Assembly: GCA_000955785.1 (NCBI GenBank)
Contig: JYOD01000057.1
Coordinates: 4,191 to 68,190 of the forward strand
DNA length: 64,000 nt
Direction: 5' to 3'
Source: Burkholderiaceae bacterium 16
GTDB taxonomy: Bacteria > Pseudomonadota > Gammaproteobacteria > Burkholderiales > Burkholderiaceae
Positions 28,323 through 37,167 of the stretch are shown here, one piece after another. The notes below the pieces were generated by a model, which was not told the DNA's origin, made no database searches, and saw only the letters and a program-made list of their open reading frames with translations. Position numbers and translations under genes: made by a program. Position 1 is the first letter of the stretch, and each line of letters starts with the position of its first letter.

Positions 28323-28493
28323 ATGCAAAGCCTCATTGCCAAAGTCAAACAGTGCATCGGCGACGAAAGCGGCGTCACCGCGATCGAGTATGGCCTGATC
28401 GCGGCGCTGATCGCGATCGTCATCATTGCCTCTGTTCAACTGATTGGAACAAACCTGAACCTGGTGTTCAGCGACGTTGCAGCAGCCCTGTAG
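28323..28493 (+). CDS. flp: Flp-type pilin 2
   Basis: This is a 56-residue prepilin starting MQSLIAKVKQC. The Flp motif GVTAIEYGLIAALIAIV is intact, and the C-terminal 14 residues (TNLNLVFSDVAAAL) are identical to pilin 1, so the two are a recent tandem duplication. It has a single extra cysteine in the leader (KQCIGDES), absent from the other copies. AAGGAG lies shortly before the ATG. It is short enough to be missed by length-filtered gene callers. Confidence 0.92.
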   Translation: MQSLIAKVKQCIGDESGVTAIEYGLIAALIAIVIIASVQLIGTNLNLVFSDVAAAL

Positions 28494-28500
28494 TCAGCAC

Positions 28501-28536
28501 GGGCCTGCGCGAGCGCGGCACCAATACTGCAGGCCC
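28501..28536 (+). promoter_or_regulatory. hairpin between flp2 and flp3
   Basis: GGGCCTGC (28501-28508) pairs perfectly with GCAGGCCC (28529-28536), starting eight bases after the flp2 stop. There is no U-tract. The arrangement copies that after flp1 although the stem sequence differs, which argues for function. Confidence 0.5.
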
Positions 28537-28641
28537 CGTCTACAGCCGTCAAACATGTGATCGAAAGCGCCGGCAACTTTAGCCGTGCGGGGCCGAGAAG
28601 CTGAACAACCAGGCTGCCCTCGCTACCGAAGGAGAAATGTC

Positions 28642-28815
28642 ATGCAAAACCAGATCAGCCCGCTGAAGTCCTTTCGCCAAGACGAAGACGGCGTCACTTC
28701 CATTGAGTACGCGCTGATCGCAGTCCTGATTGCGATGGTCATCATCCTCTCCGTGACTTCGGTCGGAACTACCCTCAGGACCATTTTTACAAACGTCGCC
28801 GCCGCCTTTGCCTAG
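28642..28815 (+). CDS. flp: Flp-type pilin 3, divergent
   Basis: This is a 57-residue prepilin with the motif GVTSIEYALIAVLIAMV. It keeps the processing glycine, Glu and Tyr but differs from pilins 1 and 2 in the helix end and tail (TSVGTTLRTIFTNVAAAFA). It could be a minor or alternative subunit. AAGGAGAAATGTC precedes the ATG. It lies 29 bases before the prepilin peptidase with no hairpin between. Confidence 0.9.
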   Translation: MQNQISPLKSFRQDEDGVTSIEYALIAVLIAMVIILSVTSVGTTLRTIFTNVAAAFA

Positions 28816-28844
28816 GCACATCGCGCTCATACACGGACCAGATC

Positions 28845-29390
28845 ATGTCTACAGCATCCCTACTGCTCAGCCTGACCGGCCCCAGTACCATCGTACTGGT
28901 TCTGACCGCGGCGGCACTGGACCTGAGGCATCGCCGCATTCCGAACTGGCTGACCTTCAGCGCCTGGCTGCTGGCCTTACCGGTGCAACTCAGCATCCAC
29001 GGACTTTCCGGCGGCGCGCTCGCATGGGCGGGCGGCTGGCTCACCGGCTTCGCCATCTTCCTGCCGTTCTATTTGCTGCGTGGCATGGCTGCCGGCGACG
29101 TCAAGCTGATGGCGGCGGTCGGCGCCTGGCTGGGCGTGACCATGGCGTTCCATATAGCGCTCGCCACGTTTGTTATCGGGGGCATCTGGGCACTGGTGTT
29201 CACGATCTCGCACGGACGCCTGGGCCGACTACGCAGGAACTTGAAACTGATGCTCCTAGGTTTGGGGAATACGGCCCCTGAAGCCGCGCATCACATCGGC
29301 TGCATTGACTCATCGCGGTCGGTTGGAACGCTGCCCTATGGAGTCGCCATTGCAGCAGGGACGATAGGAATGCTGTTCGCATCCGTTTGA
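28845..29390 (+). CDS. cpaA: Flp prepilin peptidase (CpaA/TadV, A24 family)
   Basis: This 181-residue inner-membrane aspartic protease has the two catalytic aspartates typical of A24 peptidases, in LDLRHRRIPN (first loop) and in AAGDVKLMAAVG. Four to six membrane helices are visible. There is no N-methylation domain, as expected for the short TadV/CpaA class. It should remove the leader from the Flp pilins just upstream and from the TadE/F pseudopilins. Confidence 0.92.
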   Translation: MSTASLLLSLTGPSTIVLVLTAAALDLRHRRIPNWLTFSAWLLALPVQLSIHGLSGGALAWAGGWLTGFAIFLPFYLLRGMAAGDVKLMAAVGAWLGVTMAFHIALATFVIGGIWALVFTISHGRLGRLRRNLKLMLLGLGNTAPEAAHHIGCIDSSRSVGTLPYGVAIAAGTIGMLFASV

Positions 29391-29452
29391 CCGGCAACAA
29401 AGAGCACGCACTCGACACTAGCAAGCATGACAAGTCAGAAACGGGGGAAATG

Positions 29453-30865
29453 ATGACTGAGCACACCTCGGTGAGTCCGGCTCACCGGATTCTCACGCCG
29501 GTCGCGGGGCCTGGCAAAGACGATGCGCAAGAGCGCAGTTCGACTCTTGCCTGGCACGCCGCCCCCAGGACCGTGGCCGACACCGGCGTCGACACATCGA
29601 TGCTGGTCGCGCTGACCATGAAGGCCGCGTACCTGCATCGCAATGTCACGCTCGTGCAACTGGCCGAGACCCTCAGGCTGCCCGCCTCGGTGCTGAACGA
29701 GATCGCGGCGCTCGCAGTGCGAGAGCGCATGATGGAAGTGGCCCATCGCGGCGCCAACGACCTGGACGTGCGCTTCCGCCTCACCGACGGCGGCTATGCG
29801 CGCGCCGCGGAGTTCGCAGCGCGCTGCAGCTATGTGGGGCCCGCCCCGGTCACACTTGAAGCCTATATCGACGCGGTGCAGCAGCATTCGATCAGCCGCG
29901 CCAGCGTCTCCAAGGCCGACGTCACCGCAGCGCTGGGCGACCTGACGATTCCCCCGCACCTGCTCGACGAAGCAGGCGTAGCCCTCAATGCACACAGGGC
30001 GTTGATGATGTATGGCCCCGCCGGCAGCGGCAAGACCTACCTCGCGCAGCGGCTCGGCTCCTTGTTGCCGGGCGCGGTTCCCGTTCCGCACGCCATCACG
30101 GTCGCCGGTGAAATCATCCAGGTCTTCGACCCGCTGGTGCATGTCCCTTTCGACGGCGAAGCGCAGATGGCAAGGCGCCCGCTTGATCGTCGCTGGACGA
30201 TTTGCCACAGACCGGCGGTGCTCTCCGGCGGCGAGCTGACCTTGTCCATGCTGGATATGCGCTTCGACCCGGCATCGGGCTTCTACCAGGCCCCGCCCCA
30301 AATGAAGGCGAACAACGGCATCTACATCATCGACGACCTCGGCCGTCAACTGGTCGGCGTCACCGAACTGCTGAACCGCTGGATCGTGCCACTCGATCGG
30401 CAGATCGACGTATTTACGCTACAGACCGGCGTGCGCTTCACGGTGCCGTTCGACGTGTGGCCCGTGTTCTCGACCAACCTCGACCCCGGCCAGCTGTGCG
30501 ATGCAGCCTTCCTCCGCCGGCTGGGAAGCAAATTGCATGTGGGGCCATTGTCGCCGGAGGACTATCGCGAGATATACGCCCGCGCGTGCCGGGATCTGGG
30601 CTTGCATACGCCAGCCCCGGTAACCGACTTTCTGGTCGACAGCCTTCACCCCGACGGCAACATGCCCTTGCTTGCCTGTATCCCGCGCGACCTTCTCCGG
30701 CTCGTGGCATCGCAGGTGCACTACCACGGCGAGGTGCCGGTTGTCACCGAAGCAGCATTGCGCCACGCCTGGCACAGCTACTTCGGCAGCCATCCGGACT
30801 CAAGCCCGGAGGTCTCCACCACCGCCGCAATGGGGTGGCAGGGAAACAAGTTGGCAACCCGTTGA
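29453..30865 (+). CDS. AAA+ ATPase of the Flp pilus locus
   Basis: This 470-residue cytosolic protein has an N-terminal winged-helix-like region (about 50-150: LVQLAETLRLPASVLNEI) followed by an AAA+ domain. The domain shows Walker A GPAGSGKT (about 188-195), Walker B IYIIDDLG, a sensor-1-like FSTNLDP and a candidate arginine finger in FLRRLG. It is distinct from the CpaF motor and from TadZ. Similar ATPases occur in beta-proteobacterial Flp loci and have been described as chaperone-like. The exact job is unknown. Two adjacent ATGs are possible; the second has better spacing from GGGGGA. An upstream TTG was rejected. Confidence 0.8.
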   Translation: MTEHTSVSPAHRILTPVAGPGKDDAQERSSTLAWHAAPRTVADTGVDTSMLVALTMKAAYLHRNVTLVQLAETLRLPASVLNEIAALAVRERMMEVAHRGANDLDVRFRLTDGGYARAAEFAARCSYVGPAPVTLEAYIDAVQQHSISRASVSKADVTAALGDLTIPPHLLDEAGVALNAHRALMMYGPAGSGKTYLAQRLGSLLPGAVPVPHAITVAGEIIQVFDPLVHVPFDGEAQMARRPLDRRWTICHRPAVLSGGELTLSMLDMRFDPASGFYQAPPQMKANNGIYIIDDLGRQLVGVTELLNRWIVPLDRQIDVFTLQTGVRFTVPFDVWPVFSTNLDPGQLCDAAFLRRLGSKLHVGPLSPEDYREIYARACRDLGLHTPAPVTDFLVDSLHPDGNMPLLACIPRDLLRLVASQVHYHGEVPVVTEAALRHAWHSYFGSHPDSSPEVSTTAAMGWQGNKLATR

Positions 30866-30908
30866 GCGCATCAAGGCGCATCGATAGACAACCGTTGGAG
30901 GTTTCATC

Positions 30909-31760
30909 ATGAAAAACATGCGTGCTGTTCTGATGTTGGTGGTGGCCCTCGCCGCCGGCATTGCGGCCGTGGCTTCCGCATCCAGGTGGTTGATGCAGCA
31001 GTCCTCCGGCTCACTCAAGCAGGTTGCCGTGGCGACGAACGACCTGAACCTCGGCCAGCCGCTGACCGCCGACCAGATTCGTCTGGTGAGCTGGCCGGCC
31101 GCAAGCGTGCCGCCAGGGACCTTCGAGGATTCCAAGGCGCTCGAGGGACGGGTCGTACGTACCAGCCTGCTGCGCGGCGAGCCAATCCTGGACGCCAAGC
31201 TGGCCCCTCTCGGCACCAAGGGCGGCCTTTCCGCGGTCATCGGCGAGGGCAAGCGGGCCATCACGGTCCGGGTCAACGACGTCGTTGGCGTGGCCGGGTT
31301 CGCCTTGCCGGGCAATCTCGTCGACGTCATCGTCAACACCAACGAGCCAGGCGCGAAAGACGCAGCCACCGGCAGCATCTCGAAGATCGTGCTTGAAAAG
31401 ATCCTTGTGCTGGCCGTTGCCCAACAAGTCAGCCGGGACGATACACAACCCAAGGTCGTCAACGCGGTCACGCTCGAGGTCACGCCCGACCAGGCCGAGA
31501 AGCTGGACGTGGCGCGCAGCGTGGGCACGCTCTCCCTGGTGCTGCGCAATCAGGTCGACGTGGCACAGGTCTCGACCGGCGGCGCCACCAAGATCACGCT
31601 GCTGGGCAAGACGGCGCCAGACCAGCCGGCCAAAGTGGAGCCTGTGCAAAGCACGCCACGCGTGCAGCCACGGGTCAGGACAATGGCTGCCGCTCCGGCC
31701 AGGCAAGGCGATTGCGTAGGCGTGCTGGCCGGCATCCGTGGCAGCGTCGAGTGCTTCTGA
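30909..31760 (+). CDS. cpaB: Flp pilus assembly protein CpaB/RcpC
   Basis: This 283-residue protein has an N-terminal membrane anchor (about residues 5-25) and a SAF domain (about 38-105: QVAVATNDLNLGQPLTADQI, then SLLRGEPILDAKLAP). The CpaB C-terminal domain follows (VRVNDVVGVAGFALPGNLVDVIV). CpaB is a periplasmic partner of the secretin and may contact peptidoglycan. TTGGAGG precedes the ATG. It lies between the ATPase and the secretin, as in other tad loci. The C-terminus has three cysteines in the last 25 residues region (CVGVLAGIRGSVEC), possibly a disulfide. Confidence 0.92.
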   Translation: MKNMRAVLMLVVALAAGIAAVASASRWLMQQSSGSLKQVAVATNDLNLGQPLTADQIRLVSWPAASVPPGTFEDSKALEGRVVRTSLLRGEPILDAKLAPLGTKGGLSAVIGEGKRAITVRVNDVVGVAGFALPGNLVDVIVNTNEPGAKDAATGSISKIVLEKILVLAVAQQVSRDDTQPKVVNAVTLEVTPDQAEKLDVARSVGTLSLVLRNQVDVAQVSTGGATKITLLGKTAPDQPAKVEPVQSTPRVQPRVRTMAAAPARQGDCVGVLAGIRGSVECF

Positions 31761-31855
31761 CAACCCGCAGCAAAACGATGAGCCACCAATACCTCTAAGC
31801 CTTGAATGATCCGTCTCATCTTGAAAAGTCGTGAAGATTCTCCCGGGGGGAAGAA

Positions 31856-33823
31856 ATGAAAACGATAGACAAAGCAACCGAGCTGCGCGTCAACGCGCGT
31901 GCCATCATCCTGGCCGGCATGACCGGGGCACTAATCTGCGCGCCGATCGCTGCCGCAGCCCAGGCAATGGTAGAAGGCGGAGCCATCGCCAATGCCACCA
32001 CCGGCCCGGCGACGGCACCGCGCACGACGACCGCTCCCGCCGGTAGTCCGGTGCAGATGACCATCAGCATGACGCCGGTTCCTGCGGGTGCCGCGGCCGC
32101 CGCGGCCGCCGCGAACCGCGGGCCGAATTGCACCGGCGCGATCACCGGCGAGAGCAATGTGGTGGTGGCACTGGGCAAGTCATCCCTGATCCCGCTGCAT
32201 GAACCGGTTCGCAACCGGACGCTTGGCAACCCTGCGGTGGCTCAGGCCACGATGGTATCGCCGCAGACGCTCTACGTGGTCGGCCTGAGCATCGGCTCGA
32301 CCAACATGATCGTGCAGGGGCGCAGCGGGGCTTGCAGCATCATCAATGTCGTTGTGAATGCGGATGCCGGCGGACTGCAAACCTCACTCGCGCAATTGAT
32401 GCCCGGCGAACGCCAGATCCGCGTGACGACGGCAGCCGACAATCTCGTTCTGACCGGCAATGTATCGAATCCGCAGGCGGCACAGCAAGCGATGGAGATC
32501 GCGCGTGCCTATGCCGGGAGCGTCCAGGGCGACCCGAACAAGAAGGGGGGCAACGTGATGAACATGCTGACGGTGGACGCACCGCAGCAAGTGATGCTCG
32601 AGGTCAAAGTCGCCGAAGTCTCCAAGACCCTCCTCAACCAACTCGGCGCCGCGTTCAATCTTCAAGGAGGATTCGGTTCCTGGACCGGCGCCCTGGTCGG
32701 CAACCTGTTATCCGGCGGAGCCAGCAACCTGTTCGTTAACAAGGCGAACAATCTGCCCTTCAAGTTCCAGATCGATGCCCAGGCCAATGACTCGCTGGTG
32801 AAGATCCTCGCCGAGCCCAATCTCGTCACGCTCAGCGGACAAGAGGCAAGCTTCCTCGCTGGCGGGAAGATCTTTATCCCGGTCGCGCAAAGCAGCGTGG
32901 GCGGCATAGCCACCATCACCTTGCAGCAAGAGGAATTCGGCGTGGGTCTGAAGTTCACGCCGACGGTCATGGCCAACGGCCGGATCAACCTGAAGGTCAT
33001 GCCGGAAGTCTCCGAGCTGTCCCCAACGGGTGCAACGGTGAGCAGCACCGGCCAGGTTGGCTCGACCGTCCTGCCGCTGATCACAACCCGCCGTGCCTCG
33101 ACCACGGTGCAGATGCGCGACGGCGAAAGCTTCGCCATCGGCGGACTGATGCGGGACAACGTACTGGGGTCACTCAAGGCACTGCCTGGCGTGGGGGAAT
33201 TGCCAGTGCTTGGCTCGCTCTTCCGCAGCACGTCGTTCCAGCATGACCTGACCGAACTGGTGTTCATCATCACGCCGCGCCTGGTCCAGCCGTTGCCATC
33301 GGGTCCGTATCCGCTGCCCACCGACAGCTTCTCGACGCCGAACCCGGCGCTGGTCTATCTGAACGGCAATATGGAAGGCTCCGGCAAACCGGCCACGGCC
33401 GCCCCTGCCGCAACACCGGCTGCCGCACCGACTGCACCGACCGCGCCGACTTCACCTGCCGCACCCGGGCAGCCCGCCGCCATGGCACCGGCTGCACCTG
33501 AAGCGCCGGCCAAGCGTGCCCCGGCCGAACGCACCAGCGCGCTGGCACCCATCCCGCCGGCCACGCCTGCGCGACCGGCAAGCACTGGCACCAAGCCGGC
33601 CGAGGACGTTTCGCTGCCCCTCGCCGAAGCGGCCCCGGCGGCTGCGGCGAAGCCGACAGGGGACGCGCCGGCTGCGCCGCCGGCCAACGATACCGCCGCC
33701 CGCATCGCGCGCATCGAAGCCACAGCCGCACGCCTGGCGCGGGCCAGGACCGAGCGGGCGCCGGCCAGTGTGGCGGCGACCGGCGCCCCGGCCGAGCCGG
33801 CCACTGTCCCTGCCGCAAACTGA
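31856..33823 (+). CDS. cpaC: Flp pilus outer-membrane secretin CpaC/RcpA
   Basis: This 655-residue protein has a signal peptide (cleavage near AAAAQA), a pilus-assembly N-terminal domain (about 95-165), a BON-like segment (about 180-215) and the secretin domain (about 240-490). Secretin landmarks include VMLEVKVAEVSKTLLNQLGA, EPNLVTLSGQEASFLAGG and the end motif TELVFIITPRLVQPL. An unusual tail of about 150 residues, almost only Ala and Pro with some Thr, follows. It may span or anchor to the cell wall. GGGGGGAAGAA precedes the ATG. Confidence 0.93.
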   Translation: MKTIDKATELRVNARAIILAGMTGALICAPIAAAAQAMVEGGAIANATTGPATAPRTTTAPAGSPVQMTISMTPVPAGAAAAAAAANRGPNCTGAITGESNVVVALGKSSLIPLHEPVRNRTLGNPAVAQATMVSPQTLYVVGLSIGSTNMIVQGRSGACSIINVVVNADAGGLQTSLAQLMPGERQIRVTTAADNLVLTGNVSNPQAAQQAMEIARAYAGSVQGDPNKKGGNVMNMLTVDAPQQVMLEVKVAEVSKTLLNQLGAAFNLQGGFGSWTGALVGNLLSGGASNLFVNKANNLPFKFQIDAQANDSLVKILAEPNLVTLSGQEASFLAGGKIFIPVAQSSVGGIATITLQQEEFGVGLKFTPTVMANGRINLKVMPEVSELSPTGATVSSTGQVGSTVLPLITTRRASTTVQMRDGESFAIGGLMRDNVLGSLKALPGVGELPVLGSLFRSTSFQHDLTELVFIITPRLVQPLPSGPYPLPTDSFSTPNPALVYLNGNMEGSGKPATAAPAATPAAAPTAPTAPTSPAAPGQPAAMAPAAPEAPAKRAPAERTSALAPIPPATPARPASTGTKPAEDVSLPLAEAAPAAAAKPTGDAPAAPPANDTAARIARIEATAARLARARTERAPASVAATGAPAEPATVPAAN

Positions 33824-33851
33824 ACGGTCCGATCTCTAGTGGAGAACAGTC

Positions 33852-34211
33852 ATGAAGACGAATCTGAAGCACTTGCGCCGCCCCGCAATAGCGTGCCTTG
33901 GCGCACTGGCTTGCATCATGTTGACGGCCTGCATATCAACCACGCCGGTCTGGGACAAGCACGCTGGTGAAGCTGTGAGCGCCGTCACCCGCGCGCAGAT
34001 CATCAATCCGCAGGCGCCTGCCGGCCTGCCGCCCATGCAGGGCGGAGACGGCAAGTCAGCCGTGGCCGCCATGAACAAATACGACCGCTCGCTAATCCTC
34101 CTGCCCGCCGGCGGTACCGGTGGCTACGGCGCCGGCGACGTAGGATTCGGCAGCGTCGGAGGACTTGGCGGCATGGGCGGTATCGGCCTCAACGGAGGCG
34201 GCATGCGCTGA
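33852..34211 (+). CDS. small lipoprotein of the Flp locus
   Basis: This 119-residue protein has a signal peptide with lipobox LTAC (Cys about residue 27). A central segment (VWDKHAGEAVSAVTRAQIINPQA, shown here only in part as AQIINPQA) and a following MNKYDRS resemble small lipoproteins found in other beta-proteobacterial tad loci. The C-terminal third is glycine-rich. It probably occupies the place of CpaD or another secretin pilotin. Assignment is by position and pattern, not by a firm family match. GGAG precedes the ATG. Confidence 0.75.
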   Translation: MKTNLKHLRRPAIACLGALACIMLTACISTTPVWDKHAGEAVSAVTRAQIINPQAPAGLPPMQGGDGKSAVAAMNKYDRSLILLPAGGTGGYGAGDVGFGSVGGLGGMGGIGLNGGGMR

Positions 34212-34293
34212 CGTGCCCTGAGCCGCGAAGCAACATTAGCAAGGTGTCGTGCCATCGGCCAATATCGTGCACTGCGCTGGCATGACATGGACG

Positions 34294-34310
34294 CCGCGCC
34301 TTTGGCGCGG
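34294..34310 (+). promoter_or_regulatory. hairpin upstream of tadZ (first)
   Basis: CCGCGCC-TTT-GGCGCGG is a perfect 7-bp stem with a three-base loop in the 209-base gap between the lipoprotein gene and tadZ. No U-tract follows, so it may be an RNA processing or attenuation element. Confidence 0.45.
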
Positions 34311-34354
34311 TGCCCTTGCCCTTACCACACTGCTCTTTTGCCGCGATACCGCCG

Positions 34355-34380
34355 CGCCTGCCCGCACTCGCGGGCAGGCG
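34355..34380 (+). promoter_or_regulatory. strong 11-bp hairpin upstream of tadZ (second)
   Basis: CGCCTGCCCGC (34355-34365) pairs with GCGGGCAGGCG (34370-34380) around the tetraloop ACTC. It ends 40 bases before the tadZ start codon and lacks a U-tract. Together with the hairpin at 34294 it may set the ratio of secretin to motor-complex transcripts. Confidence 0.5.
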
Positions 34381-34420
34381 CAAGTTGCACAGATAGACGA
34401 CTGAATTCGGAGACATTGCC

Positions 34421-35626
34421 ATGCTCAAGATCCTGATCGCGTCCGAAGACGCAGAACGACTGGCGGAGATCTCGCGTCTGACTGCTGCTTGCGGTCACGT
34501 TCAGCTTTTGCGCCACCAGGAATCGCCGGCCAGCCTGGTCATGCAGGCTAACCGGCTCCGTGGCGCCAATGCCCTGATCATCGACCAGGGGAGCAGCGGG
34601 GCAGCCCAAATGCATGGCATCGAGAGCCTGCGCGAGCAGCACCCCGACCTGCCCTGCATCCTTGTCACGTCCGTGTCGCATCCCGACCTGCTGCTCCGGG
34701 CGCTGCGCACCGGCGTGCGCGATGTGCTGGCCTGGCCGCTGGACAAGGTGCAACTCCACAGCGCACTGTCGCGCCTGGAAGCCAATCACGTGCTGCAGGC
34801 GGAGAATGCCACGCGCATCATTTCCTTCATATCGTGCAAAGGCGGCACGGGCACGAGTTTCGTTGCCAGCAACCTGGGCTACGCCCTGAGCGCCCACGAG
34901 GGAAAGCGCGTCTTGCTGATCGACCTGAACAATCAGTTCAGCGACACCAGCTACCTCGTCAGCGACAAGACGCCGCCGTCCACCTTACCCGAGGTGTGCT
35001 CACAGATCGAACGGATGGACGACGCCTTCCTCGAAGCCTGTCTCACACGCGTGCACGACGGCTTCGATATCCTTGCCGGCGCCAGCGATCCGATCAAGGC
35101 CGGCGAGATCCGCAAGGAACAGCTCGAGTACATCCTGTCGGTCGCCTCGCCACGCTACGACTTCATCCTCTTCGACATCGGGCAATCGGTCAACCCGCTG
35201 TCGATCGCCGCACTTGACCGCAGCGACCGCATCTGCGTGCTGGTGCAGCCAAGCATCGCCTATGCCCGAACTGGCCGGCGCCTGCTCGACATCCTCCACG
35301 CCCTTCACTACGGCAACGAAAAGATTCGCGTCGTGGTCAATCGCCACGGGCGCCGGGACGAACTGCCGCGCGCCACGCTTGAGAACGTGTTCGGCATGAA
35401 GATCTTCCACATGTTGCCCGACGACCCCTCGGTAACCGACCTGGCAATCAGCCACGGCGTCCCGGTTACCAAGGAGCATAAGCGCAGCGCGATCGCGCGC
35501 GCCTTGCTCTCGCTGGGGACGGCCCTCATGGCCGCGCCTGGCGACCGCAAGACACAAGCAGCCGACACCTCGCCGCTACGCAGACTGTTCCTGCGGGCAA
35601 AGCCAACGCCCGCCAACATTGCCTGA
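34421..35626 (+). CDS. tadZ: TadZ/CpaE, ParA/MinD-like pilus localisation ATPase
   Basis: This 401-residue protein has an atypical receiver domain (about 1-115) and a MinD/ParA-like ATPase domain starting near residue 130. Its deviant Walker A, CKGGTGTS (about 139-146), keeps the first glycine/lysine part but replaces the usual second-lysine position with Thr. This is common in TadZ proteins. TadZ/CpaE places the pilus machine at the pole. The 3' end overlaps a longer open frame leading into cpaF, but the chosen cpaF start leaves a 25-base gap. Confidence 0.92.
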   Translation: MLKILIASEDAERLAEISRLTAACGHVQLLRHQESPASLVMQANRLRGANALIIDQGSSGAAQMHGIESLREQHPDLPCILVTSVSHPDLLLRALRTGVRDVLAWPLDKVQLHSALSRLEANHVLQAENATRIISFISCKGGTGTSFVASNLGYALSAHEGKRVLLIDLNNQFSDTSYLVSDKTPPSTLPEVCSQIERMDDAFLEACLTRVHDGFDILAGASDPIKAGEIRKEQLEYILSVASPRYDFILFDIGQSVNPLSIAALDRSDRICVLVQPSIAYARTGRRLLDILHALHYGNEKIRVVVNRHGRRDELPRATLENVFGMKIFHMLPDDPSVTDLAISHGVPVTKEHKRSAIARALLSLGTALMAAPGDRKTQAADTSPLRRLFLRAKPTPANIA

Positions 35627-35651
35627 CTTGCCTACCGAATTGGAGTCCATC

Positions 35652-37013
35652 ATGTCGATCCGCGAACAACTGTCACTGCCGGCACACCCGCCCGTCACCA
35701 TGAACGGCCACGCGGCATTGCATGCCGTGTCCAGCCAGGCCGCCTATCGGGACGTAAAGAAGAGCGTCCATGAAATGGTGCTGGACAGGGTTGAACTGGA
35801 ACGGCTCACCAGGTATCCCCAGGAGCAGGTTCGACGCGAGATCGGCACACTGGTCAACTGCATTGTCGACGAGGAACGCATCCTGCTGAACGATAACGAA
35901 CGCCGCCAGCTGATCGGCGACATCTTCGATGAGATGTTTGGCTTCGGCCCGCTAGAGCCCTTGCTGAACGACCCGACGGTATCGGACATCCTGGTGAACA
36001 CCGCCAGGCAGACCTATGTCGAGCGCCGCGGCAAGCTCGAGCTGACCGACATCGCCTTCTACGATGACGTCCACCTGATGAAGGTGATCGAAAAGATCGT
36101 CTCCCGCGTCGGCCGGCGTATCGACGAACTGAGTCCGATGGTGGACGCCCGGCTGCCCGACGGCTCGCGCGTCAACGCCATCATTCCGCCTTCCGCAATC
36201 GACGGCCCGCTGCTGTCGATCCGGCGATTCGCGGTCACGCCGCTACAGGTGTCCGACCTGGTCGCACTCAAGAGCCTGACCGGCCCGATGGCGCAACTGC
36301 TGCAGGCGCTGGCGCATGCGAAAGTCAATGTCCTGGTGTCAGGCGGCACCGGCAGCGGCAAGACCACTTTGCTGAATGTCCTGTCGGGCTTCATTCCAGA
36401 GACCGAGCGTGTCGTCACCATCGAGGACGCTGCCGAACTCCAGCTGCGCCAGCCACATGTGCTGCGCCTGGAGACACGTCCGCCGAACATCGAGGGAAAA
36501 GGGGAAATCACGCAGCGCGCGCTGGTGCGCAATGCGCTGCGGATGCGGCCGGATCGCATCATCCTGGGCGAAGTGCGCGGCGGCGAGGCACTTGACATGC
36601 TCAATGCGATGAATACCGGCCATGAAGGGTCGCTGACGACCATCCACGCCAATACGCCGCGCGACGCACTGACCCGCCTGGAGAACATGGTCAGCATGGC
36701 TGGCCTCAACCTGCCCCCGAAAGCGATACGGCAACAGATCTCGTCGGCGATCACCGTCATCGTCCAGGCAGCGCGCATGACCGATGGCCGCAGGAAGATC
36801 ATCAGTATCCAGGAAATCACCGGCATGGAAGGGGAGATCATCAATATGCAGGAAATCTTCACCTTCCAGCGCACCGGCGTCGCGCAGGACGGCACCGTCA
36901 GCGGCCATTTCCGCGCGACCGGCGTGTACCCGAAGTTCGCCGAGCGCTTGCGCGTGTTCGGAGTCGGGCTGCCGGACGAAACGTTTGATCCGGCCAGGCG
37001 TTTCGAAGCCTGA
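35652..37013 (+). CDS. cpaF: CpaF/TadA pilus assembly ATPase
   Basis: This 453-residue hexameric secretion ATPase powers Flp pilus assembly. Visible are an N-terminal three-helix region, the conserved GFGPLEPLLNDPTVSDILVN segment, Walker A GGTGSGKTT (about 231-239), the Walker B region RPDRIILGEVRGGEA and the His-box GHEGSLTTIHANTPRDAL. TGGAG precedes the ATG. The position before tadB and tadC is standard. Confidence 0.96.
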   Translation: MSIREQLSLPAHPPVTMNGHAALHAVSSQAAYRDVKKSVHEMVLDRVELERLTRYPQEQVRREIGTLVNCIVDEERILLNDNERRQLIGDIFDEMFGFGPLEPLLNDPTVSDILVNTARQTYVERRGKLELTDIAFYDDVHLMKVIEKIVSRVGRRIDELSPMVDARLPDGSRVNAIIPPSAIDGPLLSIRRFAVTPLQVSDLVALKSLTGPMAQLLQALAHAKVNVLVSGGTGSGKTTLLNVLSGFIPETERVVTIEDAAELQLRQPHVLRLETRPPNIEGKGEITQRALVRNALRMRPDRIILGEVRGGEALDMLNAMNTGHEGSLTTIHANTPRDALTRLENMVSMAGLNLPPKAIRQQISSAITVIVQAARMTDGRRKIISIQEITGMEGEIINMQEIFTFQRTGVAQDGTVSGHFRATGVYPKFAERLRVFGVGLPDETFDPARRFEA

Positions 37014-37167
37014 ACATGCGTGAGCACATTGGTGAGCATGCAAGGGTCCTGGCTTGCCTTGCAAGACTGGCCGGTGGCGCGGCAGCACTGCGCCGCCACG
37101 CCAGGACTCCCATGGCGCCACCACGCCATGCCCGGCTGCAATATTGCCATTTCGGGGAGCGGAAAAA

